NCBI GenBank assembly: GCA_040758375.1
Contig: JBFLWE010000016.1
Location: forward strand, 10,563-74,562
DNA from: CAMLIZ01 sp040758375
GTDB taxonomy: Bacteria > Pseudomonadota > Gammaproteobacteria > Burkholderiales > Burkholderiaceae_C
Direction of reading: 5' to 3'
Length of the DNA: 64,000 nt
Position 1 is the stretch's first letter. The number at the start of each line of letters is the position of its first letter. Below, in pieces: positions 1 to 7,948 of this stretch. The position numbers were made by a program, and so were the translations under genes. Under the pieces are notes generated by a model, which saw only the letters and a list, made by a program, of their open reading frames with translations, did no database searches and was not told the DNA's origin.

Positions 1-288
1 CATCCGCGCATCGTGCAGCGCTCGCAAGGCTTCATGGGCGGCTCGTTCAACACGCGCGAGTTCTTCCACGGCCGCAGCCTGCAGCTGCTGCGCAGCGTGA
101 AGTGGGGCTTCCTGCTGCTGGGCTTCGCGCTGCCGATGGCGCTGCTGGCCGCGGGCCTGTCGTCGCCCTCGCTGCCGTGGTTCGCGGCGGCCTTCGCGCT
201 GCAGTACCTCGGCCTGCTGGCGGAGCGTTGGTTCTTCTTTGCGCAAGCCAACCACCCGCAGAACCTGTACTACCAAACGGTGTCGTGA
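1..288 (+). CDS. Membrane anchor subunit of a DmsC/SoeC-type molybdoenzyme (5' end outside window)
   Basis: Only the last 95 codons are present; the frame is open from base 1, so the start lies to the left. Two hydrophobic helices are visible, one after the first 30 residues and one near the end, followed by the tail AERWFFFAQANHPQNLYYQ. The NTREFFHG segment and this tail are what I expect of DmsC-family quinol-interacting anchors. Such subunits hold a molybdopterin catalytic subunit and an Fe-S subunit at the inner membrane. The stop shares its last base with the ATG of a TauE/SafE exporter. That pairing makes a sulfite-oxidising SoeC-like anchor more likely than true DMSO reductase, but this is inference; the catalytic genes are off-window. 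Confidence 0.75.
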   Translation, partial: HPRIVQRSQGFMGGSFNTREFFHGRSLQLLRSVKWGFLLLGFALPMALLAAGLSSPSLPWFAAAFALQYLGLLAERWFFFAQANHPQNLYYQTVS

Positions 289-1205
289 TGCGCGTGCTGT
301 CCTTGCTGCTGCTGGCATTGCCCGCCACGGCGTTCGCCGCCGCGCCGCAGGCTGCCGTCACCGCCTGGTGGGTGTGGCCGCTGGCGCTGTTCGCGGTGTG
401 CTTCTTGATGGGCATCGTGGCGGTGCCCGCCGGCATCGGCGGGGGCACGCTGTTCGTGCCCATCGTCGGCGGCTTCTTCCCGTTTCACCTCGACTTCGTG
501 CGCGGCGCCGGCCTGCTGGTGGCGCTGGCCAGCGCATTGGCGGCCACGCCCATGCTGCTGCGCAGCGGCCTGGCCAGCCTGCGGCTGGCGCTGCCGATGG
601 CGCTGCTGGCCTCGGCCAGCTCGATCGCCGGCGCGCTGATCGGGCTGGCGCTGCCGGCCGCGGCGGTGCAGACCGCACTGGGCGTGATCGTGCTGGGCAT
701 CGTGGCGGTGATGCTGGGCGCGGGCCGCTCGGAGTTTCCGCTCGTGCGCGCACCCGATGCACTGGGCAGCGCGCTGGCGCTGCACGGCGTGTTCGTCGAC
801 GGCGCCAGCGGCCGCCGCGTGGCCTGGCAGGTGCACCGCAGCGGCATGGGGCTGGCCGCGTTCCTGCTCATCGGCGTGATGGCCGGCATGTTCGGCATCG
901 GCGCGGGCTGGGCCAACGTGCCGGCGCTCAACCTGCTGATGGGCGCGCCGCTGAAGCTGTCGGCCGGCACTTCCGGGCTGGTGCTGTCGCTGGTGGACTC
1001 GTCGGCAGCGTGGGTGTACGTGAACCAGGGCGCGGTGCTGCCGATGATCGCCGTGCCCTCGGTGGTGGGCATGATGCTGGGCGCCAAGATCGGCGCGCGC
1101 CTGCTGCACGTGCTCGACGGCGCGGTGGTGCGCCGGCTGGTGATCGGCGTGCTGCTGTTCGCAGGACTGCGCGCACTGCTCAAGGGCACAGGGGTATGGC
1201 AATGA
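288..1205 (+). CDS. TauE/SafE family sulfite/organosulfonate exporter
   Basis: A 305-residue polytopic inner-membrane protein. The frame is open further upstream, but the ATG at 288 overlaps the preceding stop and begins a clean hydrophobic leader (MRVLSLLLLALPATAFA). Two homologous halves are visible, each starting with the family's glycine-rich turn: VPAGIGGGTLFVPIVG near residue 45 and GMFGIGAGWANVPALN near residue 198. The family exports sulfite, sulfoacetate and related anions. Translational coupling to a DmsC/SoeC-like anchor suggests removal of sulfite or supply of a sulfur substrate. The substrate cannot be read from sequence. Confidence 0.85.
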   Translation: MRVLSLLLLALPATAFAAAPQAAVTAWWVWPLALFAVCFLMGIVAVPAGIGGGTLFVPIVGGFFPFHLDFVRGAGLLVALASALAATPMLLRSGLASLRLALPMALLASASSIAGALIGLALPAAAVQTALGVIVLGIVAVMLGAGRSEFPLVRAPDALGSALALHGVFVDGASGRRVAWQVHRSGMGLAAFLLIGVMAGMFGIGAGWANVPALNLLMGAPLKLSAGTSGLVLSLVDSSAAWVYVNQGAVLPMIAVPSVVGMMLGAKIGARLLHVLDGAVVRRLVIGVLLFAGLRALLKGTGVWQ

Positions 1206-1699
1206 GACAGCGCATCCCTCGCCAGCCCTCTGCGCCGCGTCCAGCGGCCGCAGCCCAGGTCATGCGCGGATCCGGCTCCGCCGGTCCGCAGCAAGGGGCC
1301 CCTCAACCCCGCGAGCAGTTGCGCTACGCGCGCTGGGTGGAAAGCGGCACCCGCATCGGGCTGCTGGCGCTGGTGCTGCTGTTCTTCGCCTATGCGCTGG
1401 GTTTCACCGAACCGCTGGTGCCGCACCACCGCCTGGCCGAGTTGTGGCGCCTGCCGGTGGCCGAGTTCCGCGCCGCCACCGGCCTGCCCACCGGCTGGGG
1501 CTGGCTGGTGCATGCGCGCCGCGGCGACGTCGCCAACCTGCTGGGCGTGGCGCTGCTGGCCGGCTGCTCGGTGGGCGCGCTGCTGGCGCTGCTGCCGCTG
1601 TACGCACGTCGCCGCGAGCGCTTGTACGCGGCGCTGTGCGCGGCCGAGGCGGCGGTGATCCTGCTCGCGGCCTCGGGCGTGCTGAGCGCCGGGCACTGA
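1202..1699 (+). CDS. Small membrane protein, DUF1634-like
   Basis: 165 residues from the ATG at 1202, which overlaps the exporter stop; an in-frame ATG lies two codons upstream at 1196. After a polar, low-complexity N-terminus of about 45 residues come three predicted helices (about 50-72, 107-132, 140-160) separated by a soluble loop. Size, topology and the LLALLPLYARRRERLYAAL region resemble DUF1634 proteins, which often follow TauE/SafE exporters; this is a family-level impression only. The N-terminal stretch is encoded by a palindromic repeat also found elsewhere in the window, so the true start could be further downstream. Function unknown, probably an accessory of the exporter. Confidence 0.6.
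   Translation: MRQRIPRQPSAPRPAAAAQVMRGSGSAGPQQGAPQPREQLRYARWVESGTRIGLLALVLLFFAYALGFTEPLVPHHRLAELWRLPVAEFRAATGLPTGWGWLVHARRGDVANLLGVALLAGCSVGALLALLPLYARRRERLYAALCAAEAAVILLAASGVLSAGH
1266..1303. repeat. Palindromic dispersed repeat, copy 1, inside a coding region
   Basis: Bases 1266-1289 form a near-perfect palindrome centred on CCGGCTCCGCCGG, followed by a second palindrome AGGGGCCCCT at 1294-1303. The first block recurs at 7875-7898 with few changes. Here it is read in frame as part of the disordered N-terminus of the DUF1634-like protein. I interpret it as an intergenic-type repeat common in Burkholderiales. Confidence 0.55.
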
Positions 1700-1724
1700 C
1701 GCACTGCTTCCTCACCGCCATGCC

Positions 1725-2357
1725 ATGAGCGACGCCCTCGCCTATCTCGCCAAAGCCCGGCCCGATGCGCTGGGCCACTACTTCCAGTTCCTCAAGCAGT
1801 GCGGCCGGCACCTCGACCCGAAGACGCGCAACCTGATCTCGGTGATCACCAAGGTGCATGCGCAGACCGAGCGCGGACTGCAGCAGTACCTGCGGCGCGC
1901 GCTGCGCGAAGGCTGCACGCCGATGGAAGTGATCGACGCGCTGCTGATGGCGTTTCCGGCGCTGGGCCTGGCCAAGATCGTGTGGGCCACCGATGTGATC
2001 CTGGCGATGGACCTGCCCGGCTTCCGCCTGGAGGCGCTGCAGGGCGACGCGACGTGGCACGACCTGGTCGCGCTGGACGAGGTGCCGCCCGGCGGCACGC
2101 AACGCGTCGAATGCGACGGCCGCGCCGTCTTCGTGCACCGCGGCGAAGGCAGCGAGGGCCTGCGCGTGTACGACAGCCGCTGCCCGCACCAGGGCACCGA
2201 CATCCCCCACCTCGCGCTGCAGGGCTGCACCCTCACCTGCCCGAAGCACGAGTGGGCCTTCGACCTGCGCAGCGGCGAATGCATCCGCAAGGGCAGCACG
2301 CCGCTCACGCAGTGGGAATGCAAGGTCGAAGACGGCCGCGTTCTCGCCCGATGGTGA
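1725..2357 (+). CDS. Carboxymuconolactone decarboxylase-like plus Rieske [2Fe-2S] fusion protein
   Basis: 210 residues with two parts. Residues 1-105 are helical and resemble the carboxymuconolactone decarboxylase/AhpD fold, but the usual CxxC is missing (the matching helix reads TKVHAQTERG). Residues 110-210 are a Rieske ferredoxin domain with both cluster motifs visible, CPHQG and CPKHEW, giving the Cys-X-His and Cys-X-X-His ligands. No signal peptide is seen, so it is probably cytoplasmic. A Rieske domain of this kind carries one electron to a partner, often an oxygenase or nitrite reductase; none is adjacent. It starts 25 bases after the DUF1634-like gene, so cotranscription is plausible. 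Confidence 0.75.
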   Translation: MSDALAYLAKARPDALGHYFQFLKQCGRHLDPKTRNLISVITKVHAQTERGLQQYLRRALREGCTPMEVIDALLMAFPALGLAKIVWATDVILAMDLPGFRLEALQGDATWHDLVALDEVPPGGTQRVECDGRAVFVHRGEGSEGLRVYDSRCPHQGTDIPHLALQGCTLTCPKHEWAFDLRSGECIRKGSTPLTQWECKVEDGRVLARW

Positions 2358-2410
2358 CGCCGCTCACCCGATCACGACCACGACGACTACTACGACGACG
2401 GAGACAAGCG

Positions 2411-3715
2411 ATGCAACACGACGCCAAGCAACTGCTGTTCAGGCTCGCACCGGTGGCCGCGCTGTGCGCGCTGGCAGCGCCGGCCCAGGCCACCAACGGC
2501 TACTTCGCGCACGGCTATGGCATGACGGCCAAGGGCATGGGCGGCGCCTCTGCGGCGCTGGCCGAAGACAGCTTCGGCGGCGCCAACAACCCCGCCAGCA
2601 TGGCCTGGGTGGGCTCGCGCCTCGACCTGGGCCTGGACGCCTTCATGCCCTACCGCGACGCCGAGCGCACGGGCGCCGGCTTCGCCACGCTCAACGGCAA
2701 GGTGGAAAGCGGACGCAATGCCTTTGCCGTGCCCGAGATGGGCTATAGCCGGGCATGGAACGACACGCTGGCCGTGGGCCTCACGCTGTACGGCAACGGC
2801 GGCATGAACACCTCCTACCCGCAGGGCAGCTTCGACTGCGGCGGCGGGCCGGCCAACATGCTGTGCGGCAGCGGCGCGCTGGGCGTCGACATGATGCAGC
2901 TCATCGTCGCGCCCACCGTGGCCTACAAACTGAATGAGCGGCATTCGGTAGGCGCGTCGCTGCTGCTGGGCTATCAGCGCTTCAAGGCCGAGGGCCTGCA
3001 GGCCTTCGACAACGCGCCCGGCTTCCCGGCCTTCACCGGCGCACCCGGCAGCGTGACCAACCGCGGCTATGACAGCGCCACCGGCTTCGGGCTGCGCATC
3101 GGCTACCAGGGCCGCCTGAGCGACATCGTGACCGTCGGCGCCGCCTACTCGCCCGAGCTGAACATGAGCCGCTTCGACAAGTACAAGGGCTTGTTCGCGG
3201 GCCAGGGCGACTTCGACATTCCCGAAAACTACAGCATCGGCATCGCCTTCACGCCCACGCCGGCCTGGACCGTGGCGCTGGACTGGCAGCGCATCAACTA
3301 CAGCAAGGTGGCCGCAGTGGGCAACCCCAGCACCGCGCAGGCGCCGCTGGGCGCCGACAACGGCCCGGGCTTCGGCTGGCGCGACATCGACGTGCTGAAG
3401 CTGGGCGTGGCCTGGAAGATGTCGGACGGACTCACGCTGCGCGCCGGCGTGAACCATGGCCGCAACCCCATCACCTCGCGGGATTCGACCTTCAACATCC
3501 TCGCGCCGGGCGTGATGACCACCCACTACACGCTGGGCTTCACGCTGGCGGCCGACAGGCACAACCTGGTCACCGGCGCGCTGATGGTCGCGCCGCGGCA
3601 GGAGGTGACCGGCCCTTCGCTGTTCAACGGGATCATGGGCGCGGGCGCGGCCGGCACCGAGACCGTCGGCATGCGGCAGGTCACGGTCGGCGTGTCCTGG
3701 TCACACCGGTTCTGA
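2411..3715 (+). CDS. FadL/OmpP1/TodX family outer-membrane transport protein
   Basis: 434 residues. The ATG at 2411 gives a typical signal peptide ending at AAPAQA, after which the mature protein begins TNGYFAHGYG. That start and the NPASMAWVG segment near residue 60 are family hallmarks: the mature N-terminus of FadL-type barrels plugs the lumen. The rest alternates in the manner of beta strands and ends in Phe (SWSHRF), the usual signal for the BAM complex. These porins pass long-chain fatty acids or hydrophobic aromatics across the outer membrane. The length matches the family. The frame is open upstream to 1799, but that part is a shadow of the Rieske gene. Confidence 0.9.
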   Translation: MQHDAKQLLFRLAPVAALCALAAPAQATNGYFAHGYGMTAKGMGGASAALAEDSFGGANNPASMAWVGSRLDLGLDAFMPYRDAERTGAGFATLNGKVESGRNAFAVPEMGYSRAWNDTLAVGLTLYGNGGMNTSYPQGSFDCGGGPANMLCGSGALGVDMMQLIVAPTVAYKLNERHSVGASLLLGYQRFKAEGLQAFDNAPGFPAFTGAPGSVTNRGYDSATGFGLRIGYQGRLSDIVTVGAAYSPELNMSRFDKYKGLFAGQGDFDIPENYSIGIAFTPTPAWTVALDWQRINYSKVAAVGNPSTAQAPLGADNGPGFGWRDIDVLKLGVAWKMSDGLTLRAGVNHGRNPITSRDSTFNILAPGVMTTHYTLGFTLAADRHNLVTGALMVAPRQEVTGPSLFNGIMGAGAAGTETVGMRQVTVGVSWSHRF

Positions 3716-3849
3716 GCGCGAGCCGGGCGCCGAGCCGAAGACGCAGGATCACGGGTCTCATCCCACGCAATGGGGATGCGCGGCGCCGCAGCCGCGCCTA
3801 AGCTGCATCGCATGGGGCGCCCGACCGGGCGTCTGCGAAGGAGGAGCCC

Positions 3850-4800
3850 ATGATCGCTTCCGCCGCCTGGCTGCGGCCGGCCTTGTGGCTTGCATCGGCA
3901 GCATCGCTGGCCGGCTGCGGGCACTTCTCGCCCACCGAGCTGGTGAACCCCACGCAGATCCACCACACCCGGCGCCTGCCGGCCGGCGTGTCGCCCACGC
4001 CGCTGCAGCAAGAGGCGATCGACGCCGCCAGCGCGGTGCCGGTGCGCTACTACGAGGCGCTCAAAGCAGCGCAGCAGGCCCCGGCCGACGCGCAGAAGAT
4101 CGAGGCCTACCTTCGCGAGGGCATTGCAGTGGTGCAGCTGTACTGCCTGCGCTGGTTTGCGCGCGTGGCGGACGAGCAGCGCAACCTGCAGGTGGCCGAG
4201 ACCAACTGGAACGTGATCACCCAGCTGGGCACCGCGCTGATCGGCGTGGCACGCCTGCACAGCGACGTGACCACGGCCTACGGCGCGCTCAATACCGCCG
4301 TGGGCGGCTTCAACGCCAACCTCAACAACGCCTTCCTGATCGCGCCCAACGCCGAGAACGTGAAGCGGCTCACGCTGGAGGCGCTGGGCCAGCGCGCGGC
4401 GCTGCTCACCGACTCAGGCTCCGCTTTGCGGCCGCAGCGCTTTTCCGACGCCTACGTGCAACTGGAGAAGCTGGCCGACGTGTGCACCTACCAGGAGGTC
4501 AAGCGCCTGACCACCGAGTCGGTGGACAACAGCGAACCCAAGGTGCACCCGCAGACCGGCACGGTGAAGGTGGTGTCGGCACAGGTGTCCTCCTTCGTCA
4601 AGACCGGCGCCGGCGACGCGCTGCGCCGCTTCTGGAAACCCAATGGCGAAGCCATCGAGGCGCAGAACGAAGCGACGATCAAGCAGTGGATGGCCAAGGC
4701 GGGCATCAGCGCGCCGGTCACCGTGTTCCTGCGCAGCGACGTCTTCACCTCGGCCCGCGAGGCCGCCGTGAAAGACCTGGGTTTGAAGACCGAACCGTGA
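3850..4800 (+). CDS. Predicted lipoprotein of unknown function
   Basis: 316 residues, with a good ribosome site (AAGGAGG) eight bases before the ATG. The N-terminus is a lipoprotein signal: a short basic region, a hydrophobic core and the lipobox LAGC with Cys at about residue 24. The mature part is largely helical, with a stretch rich in Asn, Ala, Thr and Leu around residues 120-165. I recognise no catalytic motif or named family. The stop is 16 bases before a GH19-like cell-wall hydrolase gene, so the two form a probable two-gene unit. A role in binding, localising or inhibiting that enzyme is an inference. Confidence 0.7.
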   Translation: MIASAAWLRPALWLASAASLAGCGHFSPTELVNPTQIHHTRRLPAGVSPTPLQQEAIDAASAVPVRYYEALKAAQQAPADAQKIEAYLREGIAVVQLYCLRWFARVADEQRNLQVAETNWNVITQLGTALIGVARLHSDVTTAYGALNTAVGGFNANLNNAFLIAPNAENVKRLTLEALGQRAALLTDSGSALRPQRFSDAYVQLEKLADVCTYQEVKRLTTESVDNSEPKVHPQTGTVKVVSAQVSSFVKTGAGDALRRFWKPNGEAIEAQNEATIKQWMAKAGISAPVTVFLRSDVFTSAREAAVKDLGLKTEP

Positions 4801-4816
4801 CGCCAGGAGGCCCGCA

Positions 4817-5602
4817 ATGAGCCAGTTCACCCTGAAGGACATTCCCGCCAGCGAACTCGACGAGGTGATCCGCGACTTCGAAAGCGAAGGCGCCACCACG
4901 CAGACCATCCGCCAGGACGACGGCCGCTTCACCGTGGTGGCCACCTTCCCCGAGCCACGCCCCGCGATGGCGCGCGCCACCGCAGCGGCGCCAGCGGCCG
5001 AGGTGCGCAGGCCCATGGACCACGAAGCCTTCCTCAGCGGCTATCGCCAGGTGTTCGGCAACGCCACGCAGCCGCAGGTCGACGGCCTGGACTTCCTGCT
5101 CTCGCGCATGGAGCGCGACCCCGAGCTGGAAGACCTGCGCGAATGGGCCTACATCCTGGCCACGGTGAAATGGGAGACGGCCCACACCTTCCAGCCCATC
5201 GACGAGCGCGCGCCCAGGGGCATGGACCCGGACCTGTTCTTCGAAGGCCGCTACGGTCCGCAGACGCGCGTGGGGCAGCGCCTGGGCAACGCGCGGCCGG
5301 GCGACGGCGCGCGCTACCACGGGCGCGGCTACGTGCAGCTCACCGGGCGGCACAACTACACCGCCTTCGGCATCGCCGACCGGCCCGAGGCCGCGCTCGA
5401 GCCCGAGCGGGCCTACGAGATCCTCGTGCGCGGCATGCTGCGCGGGCGCTTCGGCCGGCGGCTGAACGACTTCATCCCGCCGCGCGGCGTGGCCGACTAC
5501 GAAGGCGCGCGCCGCTCGGTCAACGGCACCGACCACGCAGGCGACATCGCCAAGATCGCGCTGCGCTTCGAGACCCTCTTGCGCGCCGCAGCGCCCGGCT
5601 GA
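4817..5602 (+). CDS. GH19-family (chitinase/lysozyme-like) glycoside hydrolase
   Basis: 261 residues with no signal peptide or membrane segment. Residues 1-70 form a separate acidic N-terminal module with an Ala/Pro linker. Residues 72-255 match the GH19 fold as found in phage-like endolysins: WETAHTFQPIDE carries the likely catalytic Glu (about residue 120), and YHGRGYVQLTGRHNY is the family's characteristic substrate-cleft segment. These enzymes cut peptidoglycan or chitin glycan strands. No holin or phage gene is nearby. Without an export signal, delivery would need lysis or a dedicated secretion route. It follows a lipoprotein gene, possibly its partner. Confidence 0.8.
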   Translation: MSQFTLKDIPASELDEVIRDFESEGATTQTIRQDDGRFTVVATFPEPRPAMARATAAAPAAEVRRPMDHEAFLSGYRQVFGNATQPQVDGLDFLLSRMERDPELEDLREWAYILATVKWETAHTFQPIDERAPRGMDPDLFFEGRYGPQTRVGQRLGNARPGDGARYHGRGYVQLTGRHNYTAFGIADRPEAALEPERAYEILVRGMLRGRFGRRLNDFIPPRGVADYEGARRSVNGTDHAGDIAKIALRFETLLRAAAPG

Positions 5603-5618
5603 GCAGCCGGGCACCGGC

Positions 5619-7163
5619 TCAGGTCTGCGCCGCAGGCGCGATGCAGACGCGGTCGCGGCCGAGGCCCTTGGCCGCGTACAGCGCGGCATCGGCGGCCCTC
5701 AGGGTCTGCTCGGCCGGCCGGCCGGCGCCGTGCAGGCAGGCACCGGCGCTGAAGGTCGTTGCAGGCGCGCGGGCGTTCCAGGCCTCGCGCATGCGTTCGC
5801 ACACCGCCTGCAGCCGGGCGCCCACCGCCGGCAGCACCAGCAGGAACTCCTCGCCGCCCCAGCGCACGGCCTGGTCGCCCTGGCGCAGGTTGCGCGCGAC
5901 GAAGTGGCCGAACTCGCGCAGCACGGCGTCGCCGACGGCGTGGCCCTTGCCATCGTTGAGTTGCTTGAAGTGATCGAGGTCGATCATCACCAGGCCGTCG
6001 CCCGGCTGCAGGCTCGCCAGCAGCGCCTGCCCCTGGCGACGGTTGCCCAGACCGGTGAGCTCGTCGCGCAGCGTGACCTCGCTGAGCTGGTTGGCCTCGT
6101 CCCGCAGCCTGCCGTGGCGGGTGGCGTTCGCCAGCGCGACGGCAGCCTGGTCGGCGAGCATGCGGAACACCTGCAACTGGTCCTCGTCCAGGTCCATCCG
6201 GGTGCGGGAGAAGGCGACCAGCACGGCCGCGATGTGTCCGTCGATGCGCACCGGTGCGCCGAAGACCACCTGGATGCCGAGGTCCCGCAAGGCCGGGATC
6301 GCGTGCGGATGGCGCGCGTAGGCCTCCACCGCCACCACGTCGCCGCGCTCGACGACCAGTCCGGTGACGCCCTGCTCGAGCGGAAACTCCTTCCCGGCCA
6401 GTTGCTGCGGCAGGCCGTCGAGGTAGCGGATGTGGAAGCTGCGCCGCGGGTGGTCGATGATCTGCAGGGACGCGGCATCGAAGCCGAGCTGTCGCGCGGC
6501 GGCAGTGACCTCCGCGCAGGCCTCGTTCCAGTCCAGCGCGCACAGGCTGCGCTGCGCGCGCGCCAGCGCACGGTACAAGCGGAAGCGCCGGGCCTCGCGG
6601 GCGTGCGAAGCGGCCAGCTGGCGCAAGGTCGCGGCGGTGGATTCGGCGATCAGCACCGCCACCGGCAGCACGACCAGCGCGGCATGCAGGGTCTGGCTGC
6701 CGCCGCCTTGCGGAAGGAAATACGCCAGCGCGAACGCAGGGGACACGCACAGCGCGGTGCCGGGCGGCTGCGACAGCCCGACCCAGAACAGCACCAGGAT
6801 CATGAAGGCGCCGAACACCGGAGCCGGCAGCGCGCCGATCAGGTAGAAGCCGGCCATCACCGCCAGCGCGGCGGGAACGACGAGCAGCAGCGTCCAGATG
6901 CGGTGCCAGCGCTGCCAGGGCAGGCGGTACAGCAGCGCGCCCACCCCCAGGTCCACCAGCGCCAAGCCGGCCGCCGCAGGGGTGTTCACGCTCTGGTCGT
7001 TGGGCAGCGACAGGCCCACCAGCGCGAGCACGCCGCTGACCAGAAAGAACAGCCCGGCCCGGCGGGCGGCCAGCCGGCGCGGGTCGGCTTGCGCGGGCGG
7101 CTTGCGCCCGCGTGCCGCGAAGCCGCGCCACCAGCGGCTGCCTGGAGGTGAAGGAACGTTCAT
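5619..7163 (-). CDS. Diguanylate cyclase with membrane domain, GAF and GGDEF
   Basis: 514 residues from the ATG at 7163. The order is: basic N-terminus, five or six hydrophobic helices (about residues 30-190), a GAF domain (about 215-355) and a C-terminal GGDEF domain. The active-site loop is RWGGEEF (about residue 440), and RQGD five residues before it is a product-inhibition I-site. The protein should make cyclic di-GMP from two GTP and be feedback-inhibited. The membrane part and GAF domain probably sense a signal that cannot be named. It is convergent with the GH19 gene and ends 17 bases from it. Confidence 0.88.
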   Translation of the reverse strand: MNVPSPPGSRWWRGFAARGRKPPAQADPRRLAARRAGLFFLVSGVLALVGLSLPNDQSVNTPAAAGLALVDLGVGALLYRLPWQRWHRIWTLLLVVPAALAVMAGFYLIGALPAPVFGAFMILVLFWVGLSQPPGTALCVSPAFALAYFLPQGGGSQTLHAALVVLPVAVLIAESTAATLRQLAASHAREARRFRLYRALARAQRSLCALDWNEACAEVTAAARQLGFDAASLQIIDHPRRSFHIRYLDGLPQQLAGKEFPLEQGVTGLVVERGDVVAVEAYARHPHAIPALRDLGIQVVFGAPVRIDGHIAAVLVAFSRTRMDLDEDQLQVFRMLADQAAVALANATRHGRLRDEANQLSEVTLRDELTGLGNRRQGQALLASLQPGDGLVMIDLDHFKQLNDGKGHAVGDAVLREFGHFVARNLRQGDQAVRWGGEEFLLVLPAVGARLQAVCERMREAWNARAPATTFSAGACLHGAGRPAEQTLRAADAALYAAKGLGRDRVCIAPAAQT

Positions 7164-7276
7164 CGAAGAGCGACTGCGGCAAGGGCGGCACGCGCCAGAG
7201 GGCCTGCGTGCAGCATGCGGCAATCCGCGCGCCGGACGGCCGAGCGGCCGGGGCCTGGAAACCGACGCCCGACCGC

Positions 7277-7873
7277 TCAGCCCTGCTCGCCGAGCAGCGC
7301 CTGGATGTCGGCCGCCAGCGCCTTGGGCCCGGCGCCGTAGCGCGTGAACAGGCGCACCCGGCCCTGCGTGTCGAAGACGTACGAACCGGCGGTGTGGTCC
7401 ATGGTGTAGCTGCCCTCGGCCTTGCCCGGCACCTTGGCGTAGAACACCTTGAAGTCCTTGGCCACCTGCTGCGTCTGCTCGGGCGAACCGCGCAGCGCGA
7501 CGAAGCTCGGGTCGAAGTTGGCGAGGTAGCCCTTGAGCACCTGGGGCGTGTCGCGCTCCGGGTCCACCGTGACGAACACGCCCTGCACCTTGTCGCCCTG
7601 CGGGCCCAGCGACCGCTTCACCTCGGCCAGCTCGGCCATGGTGGTGGGACACACGTCGGGGCACTGGGTGTAGCCGAAGAAGACCACGGTGACCTTGCCC
7701 TTGAAGTCGTCGAGCGTGCGCATGCGGCCGTCCGCGTCGGGCAGCGCGAGCTTGTTGGCGTACTCGGCGCCGGTGATGTCCACCGCCTGGAAGCTGGGTT
7801 TGTCCGAGGGCTTGCCGCAGGCGGCAAGCGCCAGCAGCGATATCAGCAGGGCACGGCGCGAGCCCAGGGTCAC
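7277..7873 (-). CDS. SCO1/SenC/PrrC family copper chaperone for cytochrome oxidase
   Basis: About 198 residues from the GTG at 7873, which gives a proper lipoprotein signal (basic region, hydrophobic core, LAAC). An ATG at 7951 overlaps the ctaB stop, but it would add 26 Arg/Pro-rich residues encoded by a palindromic repeat. The thioredoxin-like fold carries the copper ligands CPDVC and the distant His in MDHTAGSY. SCO proteins deliver copper to, or reduce, the CuA site of oxidase subunit II. It is the last gene of the ctaA-ctaB block. Confidence 0.88.
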   Translation of the reverse strand: MTLGSRRALLISLLALAACGKPSDKPSFQAVDITGAEYANKLALPDADGRMRTLDDFKGKVTVVFFGYTQCPDVCPTTMAELAEVKRSLGPQGDKVQGVFVTVDPERDTPQVLKGYLANFDPSFVALRGSPEQTQQVAKDFKVFYAKVPGKAEGSYTMDHTAGSYVFDTQGRVRLFTRYGAGPKALAADIQALLGEQG

Positions 7874-7874
7874 C

Positions 7875-7948
7875 GCGGATCCGGCTCTGCCGGGCCGCGG
7901 GTGGCGCCCCCTTGAGGGGGGGGCGTCGAAGGCGCTACGGGGGTGGGT
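7875..7948. repeat. Palindromic dispersed repeat, copy 2, between ctaB and SCO gene
   Basis: Bases 7875-7898 repeat the palindrome at 1266-1289. They are followed by a C-run/G-run hairpin (about 7906-7922) and a GCGTCGAAGGCGC block like the one at 51198-51212. The element fills the space between the ctaB stop and the GTG chosen for the SCO gene almost exactly, which supports its being intergenic. Confidence 0.55.
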
